64,000 nucleotides of DNA from Dyadobacter endophyticus (GCF_014641595.1 NZ_BMIA01000001.1:744001-808000); one strand, 5' to 3'; positions 7,416-15,915 are shown, counted from the first letter of the stretch. Notes: generated from the letters alone by a model not told the origin. Program-made: numbers and translations.

Positions 7416-9413
7416 TTATTTCGCAATTTTTAGCTCCCGGCCATCCACAGATACTACATAGAGACCCTTGGGAAGGTTGGCGATATTCAAACGAATAAGT
7501 TTTTCTCCCGTCTGAACGCTTCGTACCAGCTTACCTGTGCTGTTAAAGATGTCAATGCGCTTCAAAGCCTGCGCCGATTCCACGGTGATCAGATCGGAGG
7601 CGGGATTAGGGAAAACGCGCACCGTTTCATTTCCTTCAACCCGGACACTCACAATGCGGGTCATATCAGACTTACCATCGCCGTCCACTTCTTTCAGGCG
7701 GTAATAGTAAATTCCCCTGGGAAGAAATTCGTCTTCATAGTGATAAAAAGAGCTATTGACGGAATTACCCATCGCATTTACACTTTTAACCGTTGTAAAA
7801 ACGCGTGAATCATTGCTCCGCTGAATTTCAAAATAGGAGGCATTAACCTCGGAAGCCGTTGCCCAGTCGAGCGTGACGCGTCCATTGTTGCCCATGCGCG
7901 CGCTGAAAGATTGCCAGGTTACCGGTAACGGGGTAGAAGACACATTCAATGCAGGAGAGAAAACGGTGTTTCGGTTTGGGTCGATGACTTTCAATTTATA
8001 CTGACCAGCTCCCACCGTCCATTGTTGGGCCGTATTTTGTACCTGATTACAATCGCCGTTGTTGAGCCAGTTGTACTGGTAACCACCAGGTAGTCCGGGA
8101 CCCGTAAATGTAATTTGCGAACTGCCCGATACGTAGGCGGCATCCACAGCCGGCGGCGGCGTAGCTGCGTAAGGGTTCGACTGGCTTAGAAAATCGGGTG
8201 TAATCTTGTCCGCCCACAGTCCAGCAAGAAAAATCAGTCCGGAATAGATTTGCCCGTCCGGTGAGGGTGTTACGCCGTCGCCGCGGAAATGCGTCTCATC
8301 ATGGCGGTATTCAATGGTGTAATAGGGGTCTGTTTCGGGGCCTTGGAACACGTGTGGATAGAGCCCATCGTTATTGATCAGCTCGTTCTGTGCGTTCACT
8401 ACGTTAGCAGAAACGCGCGTGGCACCGTTGACGGTAAAACGGGAAGCGCGCGCAACAACCCAGTCAAGGTTAGGCTTGCCGGTGAGATTGCGGCTGGCAC
8501 TCACAACGTCCCAGAGAGCCGATAAATACCGGTTGTAGGTATTGTCACCAGGTTGTTCCATGAAATTGTCTGTTTCGCCCTGGTGCCACAAAACTGCCCT
8601 CAGGCCCAACTGCGCAATGTAGTTGTTCAATGCAAGCCGTAAATGCCCGAACGGCAGTCCCACTGGGAACGTATAGCCAAATGGGCTGGTAGTTACCCCG
8701 TTTGGATCAATAGTCTGTTTCCAGTTATCAACGCCGGTGCTCGACCAGCCACCGTTAAATATCATCACGGGTACCCGAAGCTTTTCATAGATTTTGTCTC
8801 CAAAAGATCCCCAGCACCAGGCATAGTTACCGAAAGGTGCTGTCTTGACATTAGCATCGAGGTGAACAAACTCGGGGCAGGGCAGCTGCACGTTTAAATA
8901 GGGGGTAACCGTTGATGTGGAGGGATCGAAATTCTGAAAATTGACGCTATTGACCTGGTCGTACGCCGCGCCCGGTCCGTTGGGGTTCGAGTCGCCGCCG
9001 GTCGCGTTAGACTGCCCGGCAACTACAAATACTTCGCCTACGCCCACGCGCGACAGCGTCGTAACGGCCGAAGTACTGCCAGATGAGACACCGCGTGCTT
9101 CCAGTTGATACCAGCCGCCCTTTATATGGACAGACCCCATGAACTGGCCCGCTGAAATCTGATCATCCAAGGTAGCCCAGTTGCCGTCGGCCGGAAATGG
9201 CTCACCCTCGCCTGGTACGCGGGGTGTGAGGCGCACCTCGATCTTCTGAAAGGGTTGTGTAACGTACCCACCTATATATACGTCGGCTTCATTTGCGTTA
9301 TTTCGCTGAAAAACGGCCCGCTCGGCCGGAAACGTTACTACAACCTGGGATAAGATTTTGTGTGAGCTTGATAGAATGAGCAGTAAAATGAGAAGTGGTA
9401 GATTTCTTTTCAT
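7416..9413 (-). CDS. Secreted SGNH-type sialate O-acetylesterase-like protein with T9SS sorting domain
   Basis: A 665-residue secreted protein. The signal peptide is residues 1-23 (LPLLILLLILSSSHKILSQ). A SASA/sialate O-acetylesterase domain follows, with the nucleophile motif GQSN (Ser135) and a later HQGETD motif carrying the usual conserved His/Glu. Near 490-590 there is a fibronectin-like region (YFEIQRSNDSRVF) common in exported Bacteroidota proteins. The last 65 residues form a type A sorting domain (VRVFPNPASDLITVES ... KGLYVV), indicating outer-membrane export by the type IX system. Its likely role is deacetylation of extracellular acetylated glycans; the exact substrate cannot be told. 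No TAnnTTTG box was seen in the 231 bases upstream. Confidence 0.87.
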   Translation of the reverse strand: MKRNLPLLILLLILSSSHKILSQVVVTFPAERAVFQRNNANEADVYIGGYVTQPFQKIEVRLTPRVPGEGEPFPADGNWATLDDQISAGQFMGSVHIKGGWYQLEARGVSSGSTSAVTTLSRVGVGEVFVVAGQSNATGGDSNPNGPGAAYDQVNSVNFQNFDPSTSTVTPYLNVQLPCPEFVHLDANVKTAPFGNYAWCWGSFGDKIYEKLRVPVMIFNGGWSSTGVDNWKQTIDPNGVTTSPFGYTFPVGLPFGHLRLALNNYIAQLGLRAVLWHQGETDNFMEQPGDNTYNRYLSALWDVVSASRNLTGKPNLDWVVARASRFTVNGATRVSANVVNAQNELINNDGLYPHVFQGPETDPYYTIEYRHDETHFRGDGVTPSPDGQIYSGLIFLAGLWADKITPDFLSQSNPYAATPPPAVDAAYVSGSSQITFTGPGLPGGYQYNWLNNGDCNQVQNTAQQWTVGAGQYKLKVIDPNRNTVFSPALNVSSTPLPVTWQSFSARMGNNGRVTLDWATASEVNASYFEIQRSNDSRVFTTVKSVNAMGNSVNSSFYHYEDEFLPRGIYYYRLKEVDGDGKSDMTRIVSVRVEGNETVRVFPNPASDLITVESAQALKRIDIFNSTGKLVRSVQTGEKLIRLNIANLPKGLYVVSVDGRELKIAK

Positions 9414-9632
9414 ATGTGACTTTTTAGAGAATGAGTAGAATTAATTTGGTCTTTAACTCGTTTGAAAATGGCAAAAACCGCCCCTACGGTCTCACAATGA
9501 GTGTATACGTGATTTCTCAGCAAGTTGTGGAATGGTAATAGCTACGGAAAGTTAGATAAATAAGTGTTCCAAAACGCGCTGAATACAGCATACATTTATT
9601 TTATGGCGCACGGGCGCTCCGGACAAAAGCTC

Positions 9633-9640
9633 TAAATTTG
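9633..9640 (+). promoter_or_regulatory. -7 box TAAATTTG, leaderless start of DUF2958 gene
   Basis: An exact TAnnTTTG match ending 4 bases before the ATG at 9645. The sequence between box and ATG (CCGT) resembles that before the AraC gene at 6549 (CCGGT). A leaderless mRNA is predicted. Confidence 0.6.
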
Positions 9641-9644
9641 CCGT

Positions 9645-10031
9645 ATGTCAAAAATGATCCCGCAAAATCTGATCGAAATTATGATCCACAATGCGCAAGA
9701 GGTGCAAAACCAGCTTGCGAAGGATCACGCGCCTGTTGTGAAATTATATTCCCAATATGGTAAGGCTATCTGGCTGCTCTCTGAGCTGGATGCTGTCAAC
9801 AATATTGCTTTCGGCCTTTGCGACCTGGGCCAGGGTAATCCGGAACTTAGCTACGTCTCCCTTTCCGACCTGGCAAGCCTCAAACATGCCCGCCTTAAAG
9901 TGCCCATGGTTGAAACTGACCCGGCATTCGATGGGAAATATCCGATGAGCGTGTATCTGAAAGCGGCGAAGGCTGCCGGCAGGGTAGTGGAGGAGGAGGC
10001 AGTGCTGAGCCTTATAAGTCCCCTGGAATAA
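9645..10031 (+). CDS. DUF2958 domain-containing protein
   Basis: A 128-residue cytoplasmic protein of unknown function. The family pattern is clear: AIWLLSELDAVNNIAFGLCD, LGQGNPELSYVSLSDLA, and KVPMVETDPAF near the end of the core. DUF2958 proteins are often seen on plasmids and integrative elements, but there are no mobility genes around this one. It is a single gene with its own -7 box (9633-9640), probably translated from a leaderless mRNA, and is followed by the promoter of the dioxygenase gene. No function is assigned. Confidence 0.82.
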   Translation: MSKMIPQNLIEIMIHNAQEVQNQLAKDHAPVVKLYSQYGKAIWLLSELDAVNNIAFGLCDLGQGNPELSYVSLSDLASLKHARLKVPMVETDPAFDGKYPMSVYLKAAKAAGRVVEEEAVLSLISPLE

Positions 10032-10087
10032 TTTCCTATATGTGTTTTTCTTGTCCTAGTTCAATGCCCTGCCCCTGCCCGGGGATG

Positions 10088-10095
10088 TACCTTTG
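10088..10095 (+). promoter_or_regulatory. -7 box TACCTTTG of the VOC dioxygenase gene
   Basis: An exact TAnnTTTG match, 40 bases before the ATG at 10136, giving a 5' leader of about 35 bases. The leader is A-rich, as is common for ribosome binding in this phylum. Confidence 0.6.
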
Positions 10096-10135
10096 TATCA
10101 TCAAAAACAAAGAAACATCTTAACTGAACAAGACA

Positions 10136-11077
10136 ATGGAAAATACAATCAACGGCATCCACCACATTACAGCTATCGCTGGTGACGCTAAAACCAACTA
10201 CGATTTTTATACCAGGGTATTGGGCCTTAGAATGGTGAAAAAAACCGTCAATTTTGACGACCCCAATACATACCACTTTTACTATGGCGATGAAAACGGT
10301 ACCCCCGGTTCAATCCTGACTTTCTTCCCCTGGGGTAATCAGATTCCGGCAGGCCGCCGCGGAACCCGTCAGGCTACCGAGATCGGTTACTCAGTGCCAG
10401 AAGGAAGCCTGGATTTTTGGTTGAAAAGATTGGAAGCCAATAAAATAACTTATAACAAACCTGCCGAGAAATTCGGGGAGCAATACCTGACTTTCCTTGA
10501 TCCTGACGGTTTGAAGTTTGAACTAACAGTCCCTAAAATCAGCGATAACCGGATTCCATGGACGACTTCGGAGGTGACTGCCGATTATGCGACGCGCGGT
10601 TTTCACAATATAACGATCACCACGAACAATATCGAAGAGACTGCCAAAGTACTGACCGATATATTCGGGTACCGTCTGGCCGAACAACATGTGAACCGCT
10701 TCCGTTTCGTGACCGACGCCGTTGAAAATGCCAATATTGTCGACCTGGTGGAAGCTCCCGGTGAAAGAGCGGGTCATGTGGCCAAAGGCTCGGTTCACCA
10801 TATTGCGTTCCGCGTTGCGAATGACGATATTCTGATGGAATTCCGTCAAAAAGTACTGGATGCAGGTTTGCAGATTACCGATAAAATCGACAGAAACTAC
10901 TTCTATTCGCTCTATTTCCGCGAACCCGGTGGCGTCCTGTTCGAAATCGCAAGCGATAATCCAGGCTTTGCAACCGACGAAACGGTGGAACAATTAGGTT
11001 CAGGCTTAATGCTGCCCCCTCAATACGAACCTCGCAGAGAGCAGATTGTCAAAGTATTGCCGGTGCTGAATCAATGA
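10136..11077 (+). CDS. Ring-cleaving dioxygenase, VOC family (MhqO-like)
   Basis: A 313-residue protein made of two glyoxalase/VOC modules (about 5-135 and 155-290), typical of extradiol-type ring-cleaving dioxygenases related to Bacillus MhqO. The expected 2-His-1-carboxylate metal ligands are present: His in GIHHITAIAGD, His in GSVHHIAFRV and Glu in GVLFEIASDNPG. The reaction inferred is Fe(II)-dependent cleavage of hydroquinone/catechol-like rings. It is followed by an MhqD-like hydrolase and a pirin, a combination known from quinone or electrophile stress responses. The intergenic repeat region 11078-11237 separates it from the hydrolase gene. Confidence 0.88.
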   Translation: MENTINGIHHITAIAGDAKTNYDFYTRVLGLRMVKKTVNFDDPNTYHFYYGDENGTPGSILTFFPWGNQIPAGRRGTRQATEIGYSVPEGSLDFWLKRLEANKITYNKPAEKFGEQYLTFLDPDGLKFELTVPKISDNRIPWTTSEVTADYATRGFHNITITTNNIEETAKVLTDIFGYRLAEQHVNRFRFVTDAVENANIVDLVEAPGERAGHVAKGSVHHIAFRVANDDILMEFRQKVLDAGLQITDKIDRNYFYSLYFREPGGVLFEIASDNPGFATDETVEQLGSGLMLPPQYEPRREQIVKVLPVLNQ

Positions 11078-11085
11078 TTGAAAGG

Positions 11086-11230
11086 TTGAATGACCGAATG
11101 TTTTTTGGGGTTAATGATTCAACTTTTGAATAGTTACAGAGGTCCCTTTATTCGGTCATTCAATCATCGCTCCGGCGACTCGGTCAGTCATTCAAATTCA
11201 ACGTTCATTCAGTCATTCAATCATTCAAAA
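11086..11230. repeat. Heptad-like repeat region with 14-bp inverted pair
   Basis: The 160-base gap is built largely from TCATTCA / TGAATGA-like units. A 14-bp sequence TTGAATGACCGAAT (11086-11099) recurs as an exact inverted copy at 11150-11163. Further direct units (TCAGTCATTCA, TCATTCAATCATTCA) continue to 11228. The same core (AATGACCGAATG plus inverted copy) occurs at 40259-40342 upstream of LigD, so it is a dispersed element. No coding potential is seen. Confidence 0.7.
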
Positions 11231-11237
11231 TTGACTC

Positions 11238-11867
11238 ATGTACACCCATAGCAAACAAATCATCACCAGCGGATTACCTGTTCAGCAGGCTAAAAAGGCA
11301 ATTGTAATGTTGCATGGCCGGGGAGGAACTGCTGCCGATATCATTTCCTTGCAGAAGGTTTTGAAACTGGAAGATATGGCGATTTACGCGCCGCAAGCGA
11401 CTGATAACAGCTGGTATCCTTACAGTTTTATGGCCCCGGTTGCACAAAACCAGCCAGCGCTGGACTCTGCACTGGCGCTGGTCGGCGAAGTTGTCGCAGA
11501 AATTGAAGCCGCAGGAATCCCAACCGATCAAATCTATTTCGCCGGCTTCTCGCAAGGAGCTTGTCTGACGCTGGAATATACTGCGCGCAATGCCCGGAGA
11601 TATGGAGGGATTATTGCTTTTACGGGAGGTTTGATCGGCCAGGAGCTGGCAATCGGAAATTATAAGGGCGATTTTAAACTAACGCCCGTATTTGTTTCTA
11701 CCGGTAATCCCGACCCTCATGTGCCCGTCTCGCGCGTGCAGGAGAGCATCACGATGCTGGAAGATATGAATGCGGTAGTAAACCAGGCGATTTATCCTGG
11801 CCGGCCGCACACAATTTCTGGTGAAGAAATCCAATTGGTGAACAATACCATTTTAAAGAAATCATGA
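11238..11867 (+). CDS. Alpha/beta hydrolase, phospholipase/carboxylesterase family (MhqD-like)
   Basis: A 209-residue cytoplasmic serine hydrolase. The oxyanion region is MLHGRGGTAADI; the nucleophile elbow is GFSQGA with Ser105; the acid is Asp159 in TGNPDPHVP; the base is His191 in GRPHTI. This is the family of YpfH/MhqD carboxylesterases. The stop codon overlaps the start of the pirin gene (ATGA at 11864-11867), so the two are translationally coupled. With the ring-cleaving dioxygenase upstream it probably hydrolyses a ring-cleavage product or quinone adduct; this is inferred from the mhq gene grouping in Bacillus. Confidence 0.88.
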   Translation: MYTHSKQIITSGLPVQQAKKAIVMLHGRGGTAADIISLQKVLKLEDMAIYAPQATDNSWYPYSFMAPVAQNQPALDSALALVGEVVAEIEAAGIPTDQIYFAGFSQGACLTLEYTARNARRYGGIIAFTGGLIGQELAIGNYKGDFKLTPVFVSTGNPDPHVPVSRVQESITMLEDMNAVVNQAIYPGRPHTISGEEIQLVNNTILKKS

Positions 11868-12580
11868 AAAAAAACGTACTGCATCCGGCAGCGTCGCGCT
11901 TTTTTGCCGACCATGGGTGGCTCAAAAGTGCACAGACTTTCAGTTTTCATGGAAATTACGATCCTCAGCGCATCCAGTTCGGTGCGTTGAGGGTGTTGAA
12001 TGATGATACGGTCAACGGCGGTAAAGGCTTTGGCCGGCACCCGCACGATAATATGGAGATCATTTCGATCCCGCTGGAAGGTACACTTGAGCATCAGGAC
12101 AGCCTGGGAAACGTGGCTTTGATCCGGCGGGGAGAGATTCAGGTAATGAGCGCCGGTACAGGCGTTTATCATACTGAATTCAATAAAGACCAGGATGAGC
12201 CCGTTACTTTTCTTCAAATATGGTTATATCCCAATAAACTGAATGTGGCACCGCGCTACGACCAGATGGAATATGCCTCTGGCGACAGGCACAACCGCTT
12301 CCAGCAAATCCTCTCGCCCGATCCCGACGACGACGGCGTCTGGATCAACCAGGATGCCTGGTTTCACCTGGCTGAGCTCGATAAAGGTTTTGAAATTGGT
12401 TATCAGCTTAAAAAAGATGGAAATGGCGTGTATGTTTTTGTTGTTGGAGGGAATGTAGAGGTGGAAGGCCAACCGTTATCGGTACGGGACGGTTACGGGT
12501 TCTGGCCTGAGTCGGTAGTTTCGTTCAAATCTTTGGAAAAAAGCTCTTTACTTGTGATGGAGGTTCCCGAAAAATGGTAG
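11864..12580 (+). CDS. Pirin family protein (quercetinase-like bicupin)
   Basis: A 238-residue bicupin. All four metal ligands of the pirin/YhhW family can be placed: His59 and His61 in GRHPHDNME, His103 and Glu105 in GVYHTEF. YhhW-type pirins have quercetin 2,3-dioxygenase activity in vitro; the physiological substrate here is unknown. The start overlaps the hydrolase stop by 4 bases. Together with the dioxygenase and hydrolase it forms a probable quinone/aromatic stress operon that continues into the receiver-like and Crp genes. Confidence 0.9.
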   Translation: MKKNVLHPAASRFFADHGWLKSAQTFSFHGNYDPQRIQFGALRVLNDDTVNGGKGFGRHPHDNMEIISIPLEGTLEHQDSLGNVALIRRGEIQVMSAGTGVYHTEFNKDQDEPVTFLQIWLYPNKLNVAPRYDQMEYASGDRHNRFQQILSPDPDDDGVWINQDAWFHLAELDKGFEIGYQLKKDGNGVYVFVVGGNVEVEGQPLSVRDGYGFWPESVVSFKSLEKSSLLVMEVPEKW

Positions 12581-12617
12581 ATTGTTAACCTGCCGGCCCG
12601 GCACAACGATCAGTAAC

Positions 12618-12923
12618 ATGTCGCAAATCAACATATTGGCGATTGCCAATCACCCCGAAATCCTGGAAACTATCATCCGGTTAATCAACCAGAACGAATC
12701 CTGGTGTGGGTTACCGGCCGGTTCTTTGGAAGAAGCGGAAGAGTTGCTTCGTCTAAATTCCATCGATTTAGTACTTTTGGGCGTCGGCGTAGATGAGGAG
12801 GCAGGCGAGCGTATATCTTCGTTGTGCCAGTCCATCGACCCGCGGATCGTCTGTTTACGCCATTTCGGAGGCGGCAGCGGGCTGCTTTATTCCGAGATCC
12901 GGCACGCACTTGTCGGCGGCTAA
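12618..12923 (+). CDS. Degenerate receiver-domain protein, 101 aa
   Basis: A small alpha/beta protein with the outline of a response regulator receiver (INILAIANHPEILETIIRLI ... EELLRLNSIDLVLLGVGV ... RIVCLRHFGG). The residue in the place of the phospho-accepting Asp is Gly (LVLLGVGV), so phosphorylation in the usual way is not expected; it may be a pseudo-receiver. An upstream in-frame TTG at 12582 exists, but ATG 12618 (MSQINILAIA) fits the fold better. It lies 37 bases after the pirin gene and 28 bases before the Crp gene, so it is probably in the same transcript. The receiver assignment is tentative. Confidence 0.65.
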   Translation: MSQINILAIANHPEILETIIRLINQNESWCGLPAGSLEEAEELLRLNSIDLVLLGVGVDEEAGERISSLCQSIDPRIVCLRHFGGGSGLLYSEIRHALVGG

Positions 12924-12951
12924 CCGCCGGTGGCTAACCTATTACCTGAAT

Positions 12952-13530
12952 ATGTTTGAAAAGATTAACAACTATGCGCTGAGGTGTTTGCCGTTCACTC
13001 CGGAAGATCTCGACTTGTTCGACTCATTACTTCAATTCAAAACATATCCCAAAAAAACATTCCTGTTGCAGCAGGGGGAAGTTTGCCAGTTTGAGGCTTA
13101 CATTCTCAAAGGCTGTATCCGTACCTATTATATCGACAGCGCCGGCGCGGAGGTTACGCTGCAATTTGCCGTCGAGGATTGGTGGGTTAGTGATATTACA
13201 AGCTTTCATAACCAGACGCCGAGCCACGTATACATCGAAACGCTCGAAGACTGTGAAATGCTGATCCTGACACCGGAAACCAAAGAAAAGTTGCTGTCAA
13301 CCGTCCCTGGTTTCGAGCGGATGTTTCGCCTGATGGTGCAACGTAACCTCGCGCAGACGCAGGAGCGGCTGTTCAGGACGATATCTACCAGTGCCGTCGA
13401 AAAGTACCTGGATTTTCTTAATCGATATCCTGCTATCCCACAGCGTGTTGCACAGCACTACATTGCCTCATACCTGGGTTTTTCACCAGAATTTCTCAGC
13501 AAGGTCAGAAGAAAGTTGAGCGAAAAGTAG
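12952..13530 (+). CDS. Crp/Fnr family transcriptional regulator
   Basis: A 192-residue regulator: cyclic-nucleotide-binding-like beta-roll (about 15-125, FLLQQGEVCQFEAYILKGCI) and a short C-terminal winged HTH (about 140-190, IASYLGFSPEFLSKVRRKL), the form common in Bacteroidota. Typical cAMP-contacting residues are not conserved. The longest open frame starts at 12793 inside the preceding gene, but ATG 12952 (MFEKINNYALRC) is the start that fits the family. It closes the dioxygenase/hydrolase/pirin cluster and may control it; no operator was identified. Confidence 0.87.
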   Translation: MFEKINNYALRCLPFTPEDLDLFDSLLQFKTYPKKTFLLQQGEVCQFEAYILKGCIRTYYIDSAGAEVTLQFAVEDWWVSDITSFHNQTPSHVYIETLEDCEMLILTPETKEKLLSTVPGFERMFRLMVQRNLAQTQERLFRTISTSAVEKYLDFLNRYPAIPQRVAQHYIASYLGFSPEFLSKVRRKLSEK

Positions 13531-13676
13531 CGTTCAATGGTTCCATTAAGCGGCTCATCACCCGCATATACGGAGCAAAAACCTCCACAAATCACCGGCC
13601 CGACGACGTCATACTGTGTCTGGGTGGCATGGAACAATAGTTTTTAGGAATGCCGCATCACTAATCATGAACAATC

Positions 13677-14141
13677 ATGGCACAAAATGCAGCAATCATA
13701 GAAGCTTTGAATGACCTGATCCTGATCAACAATGACCGTATTGTCGGCTATGAAAAGGCTTACGACGAAACGGATAGCAGCGACACCGATCTTCGTTCGC
13801 TTTACACCAGCCTTGCAAACCATAGCCGTGACAATGTGCTCGAATTGACTGGCGAGGTTACCGCTTTGGGCGGCGAACCTGCGACCGGCACAATGGTATC
13901 GGGCAAGTTGTATCGCATTTGGATGGATGTACGCGCTGCATTCAGCAGCGATGGCCGAAAAACCTCGCTGGAGAACTCAGAATTTGGTGAAGACGCCGCG
14001 CAAAAAGCCTACGATTCAGCACTTGAATCAGATGAGCTGACCCCTGAACTTCGCGCACTGGTAACACGCCAGAAAGCGACGTTGAAAAGCGGGCACGATA
14101 CGATCAAGCGGCTCCGCGATTCGGAGAAAGCATACCACTGA
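13677..14141 (+). CDS. DUF2383 PA2169-family four-helix-bundle protein
   Basis: A 154-residue ferritin-like four-helix bundle with the DUF2383 N-terminal core (IIEALNDLILINNDRIVGYE, YTSLANHSRDNVLELTGEV). Family members are stress-associated soluble proteins of unknown biochemical role, similar in pattern to rubrerythrin/YciF-like bundles. A partial -7 box (TAGTTTTT) lies about 30 bases upstream. The gene is monocistronic and followed by a strong terminator at 14166-14197. Confidence 0.88.
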   Translation: MAQNAAIIEALNDLILINNDRIVGYEKAYDETDSSDTDLRSLYTSLANHSRDNVLELTGEVTALGGEPATGTMVSGKLYRIWMDVRAAFSSDGRKTSLENSEFGEDAAQKAYDSALESDELTPELRALVTRQKATLKSGHDTIKRLRDSEKAYH

Positions 14142-14165
14142 TAAAGCTTACATTTCATCAACAGC

Positions 14166-14197
14166 AAAAAGGGGCGGCGTTACACCGGCCCCTTTTT
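14166..14197 (+). terminator. Rho-independent terminator of the DUF2383 gene
   Basis: A 10-bp stem AAAAAGGGGC / GCCCCTTTTT with a GC-rich loop. It lies 25 bases after the stop codon and ends in five T residues. Confidence 0.85.
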
Positions 14198-14300
14198 GTT
14201 TTCCAGTTGCTTTTGTCATGCTTGCCGGCATACGGCCTTTTGGTTTTTGACAGGGGGCTGCCTTTCCCATCCTACGGCCTTAAATTACCTTACTCCGATT

Positions 14301-14795
14301 TCAAAGTTGGTTGCCGGTAACCGGCATTTCGGACAGCATCAGTTCAGCAATCCTGTCAATACATTGAAGCACAACTTCCTCGGGTTGGCCTGAAAAAATT
14401 TCACGGATGGCCACCGATTTTCTGTGGGTGCAGAGGTGGGCGAACATGGTACCGACAGGTTTTTCTGGTGTTTCACTGCCGCCAGGGCAGGTAAGGCCGG
14501 TTACGGCTATGTGAATGTCGGCAGGAATGAAGGTTTGCAGCCGCTCGGCTAATTCGCGGGTGACTTCCGCGCTCTCCGGCGTGAAATGGCGGAGCATGTC
14601 TTTGGGTACATGTAGTATGCTTTCCTTTAATGAGGCGTCGTAACACACCAGACCTCCTTTCAGGATACTTCCTGACTCGGGGCACATGGAAAATTCGGCG
14701 GAAAGCCTGCCGGCGGTGGCACTTTCTACAAACGCAATCGTAAGTTGGCGCTCGGCGAGTGCCTTGCTGCATTGCATTACAATCGTTGATGGCAT
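14301..14795 (-). CDS. CinA C-terminal family protein, nicotinamide-nucleotide amidohydrolase-like
   Basis: A 164-residue stand-alone CinA C-domain protein (PncC type), which deamidates nicotinamide mononucleotide in pyridine-nucleotide recycling in studied members. Recognisable segments are VESATAGRLSAEF (usually ESCTGG), GGLVCYDASLKESIL, and TCPGGSETPEKPVGTMFAHL near residues 103-122. The ESCTGG motif has become ESATAG, losing the usual Cys, so activity is not certain. It is a single minus-strand gene, convergent with the DUF2383 gene. Confidence 0.85.
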   Translation of the reverse strand: MPSTIVMQCSKALAERQLTIAFVESATAGRLSAEFSMCPESGSILKGGLVCYDASLKESILHVPKDMLRHFTPESAEVTRELAERLQTFIPADIHIAVTGLTCPGGSETPEKPVGTMFAHLCTHRKSVAIREIFSGQPEEVVLQCIDRIAELMLSEMPVTGNQL

Positions 14796-14851
14796 AGTCG
14801 GCTTGTCAGTTTTTGGCTTGCACGATCAAAAACTCTGCCAGATAGCCCACG

Positions 14852-15250
14852 CTATCCCTTGTAAGTAGTAATGAGTATTTCCGAATCCGTGAGTGCGCTT
14901 ATTGAATGGGCAAGTTGCGCGTGGAAGGACATCATCTGGCCACTTGTGGTGTAAAATACCCGCCCTTCTGTTTCCACTTTCAGTTCCCCCGACAACACCT
15001 GGAATGTGAGACATTCGTCGATTGAGTGGTCGTTGACCGTCGCGCCGGATTTCAGGATGGCGATCACAATGGTGATTTTGTCCGATTTGTAGACGGTAAT
15101 CGCATTACGGTCGTTTTTTGCCCATGATTTTTCTGACCTGAGCTGTTCGAGGTACATGGGAATATCAGTGAAAACGTACGGCGCATCCAGGATACGGTCT
15201 CCCTCCGGACGATTGCCGGTCGAGTGGTTGGATTTAATTTCCATTGACAT
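14852..15250 (-). CDS. Cupin-domain protein, 132 aa
   Basis: A small single-domain cupin-like protein. The barrel strands run from ITVYKSDKITIVIAILKSG to LITTYKG, with HSIDECLTFQVLSGELKVE as the central motif and FHAQLAHSISA as the second motif. The two histidines and a Glu/Asp near positions 80-85 and 113-119 could bind a metal. ATG 15250 (MSMEIKSNHSTG) is preferred over an upstream TTG at 15283. The function is unknown; proteins of this kind protect against redox stress or bind small ligands. The 293 bases upstream to 15543 are AT-rich and contain no convincing gene. Confidence 0.72.
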   Translation of the reverse strand: MSMEIKSNHSTGNRPEGDRILDAPYVFTDIPMYLEQLRSEKSWAKNDRNAITVYKSDKITIVIAILKSGATVNDHSIDECLTFQVLSGELKVETEGRVFYTTSGQMMSFHAQLAHSISALTDSEILITTYKG

Positions 15251-15506
15251 GGTGGATAAAGGGTTGATCAATAGATTTTGCAACGCAGGAAAATCATGCC
15301 ATTATGATATTAATAATTTTTTTAATAAATTTTATAAAAAAATCCTGTTATAGCAACTCTTTGCCCATATAAGCCCAGAGCCGTTTCCTCCCTTATGAAT
15401 TGCTTTTTACCATGAAATACTTGGCTCAAACGAATGACTTTTGCCATTTGATCAGAAGATCGACCGTTGGATAAATGAAATGGGACTTTTTCTAGAATTA
15501 ATCCAT

Positions 15507-15514
15507 TATTTTTG
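15507..15514 (+). promoter_or_regulatory. -7 box TATTTTTG
   Basis: An exact TAnnTTTG match 30 bases before the GTG at 15544, giving a leader of about 22 bases. Confidence 0.5.
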
Positions 15515-15543
15515 GGCATCACACTCTTAACTAAAATCTAGCT

Positions 15544-15915
15544 GTGGAAATTAATAACAGGGAAATCGGCGCTACACTTATTCTGGTCTGCATGGTAGCT
15601 TTTTGGACTTTATCGTCTATTCGGAAGCGGATCGCAGAGGAAAGAAAGAAGAAGATTCTCAGACAAGGCGTTCAGGCGAACGCTACCGTTCTGGCCATTC
15701 GCCCGACGGGTGAATACCTTAACAATCTGCCCGAATTTCAGGTGCAGGTTCAGGTGAAAGCGAAAGCGGGTAACGATTTTGTGTCAGAAATGCGAGAGGT
15801 GCTTCCTTTTGCAAAGTATGATTCCCTCCGCAAAGGCACTCAGGTACTCGTTAAATACGATCCGGAATACTACAAAAGAGCGATCTTTCTGCAAATGGCA
15901 GAGACGCTGATCTAA
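15544..15915 (+). CDS. Small single-pass membrane protein (DUF3592-like)
   Basis: A 123-residue protein with one N-terminal transmembrane helix (about 8-25, IGATLILVCMVAFWTLSS), a basic stop-transfer segment (RKRIAEERKKK), and a soluble beta-rich domain (ANATVLAIRPTGEYLNNLPE ... GTQVLVKYDPEYYKRA). The soluble part resembles DUF3592-type domains. The GTG start is supported by the -7 box at 15507-15514 and the absence of a nearby ATG. It is monocistronic and followed by a terminator. Function unknown. Confidence 0.72.
   Translation: MEINNREIGATLILVCMVAFWTLSSIRKRIAEERKKKILRQGVQANATVLAIRPTGEYLNNLPEFQVQVQVKAKAGNDFVSEMREVLPFAKYDSLRKGTQVLVKYDPEYYKRAIFLQMAETLI

Noticed and set aside
11086..11230. 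CRISPR-like array in the heptad repeat region
   Set aside because: Units are about 7 bases, irregular and in both orientations, with no spacers of constant length and no cas genes.
12904..12923. C-terminal Gly-Gly of the 101-aa receiver-like protein as a ubiquitin-like ligand for the UBP zinc finger
   Set aside because: The protein is 32 kb away, has a receiver-like fold and not a ubiquitin fold, and a terminal GG by chance is common.
15322..15522. 66-aa minus-strand open frame in the AT-rich gap before the small membrane protein
   Set aside because: No domain, no promoter box and no conserved feature; it overlaps the plus-strand promoter at 15507-15514.
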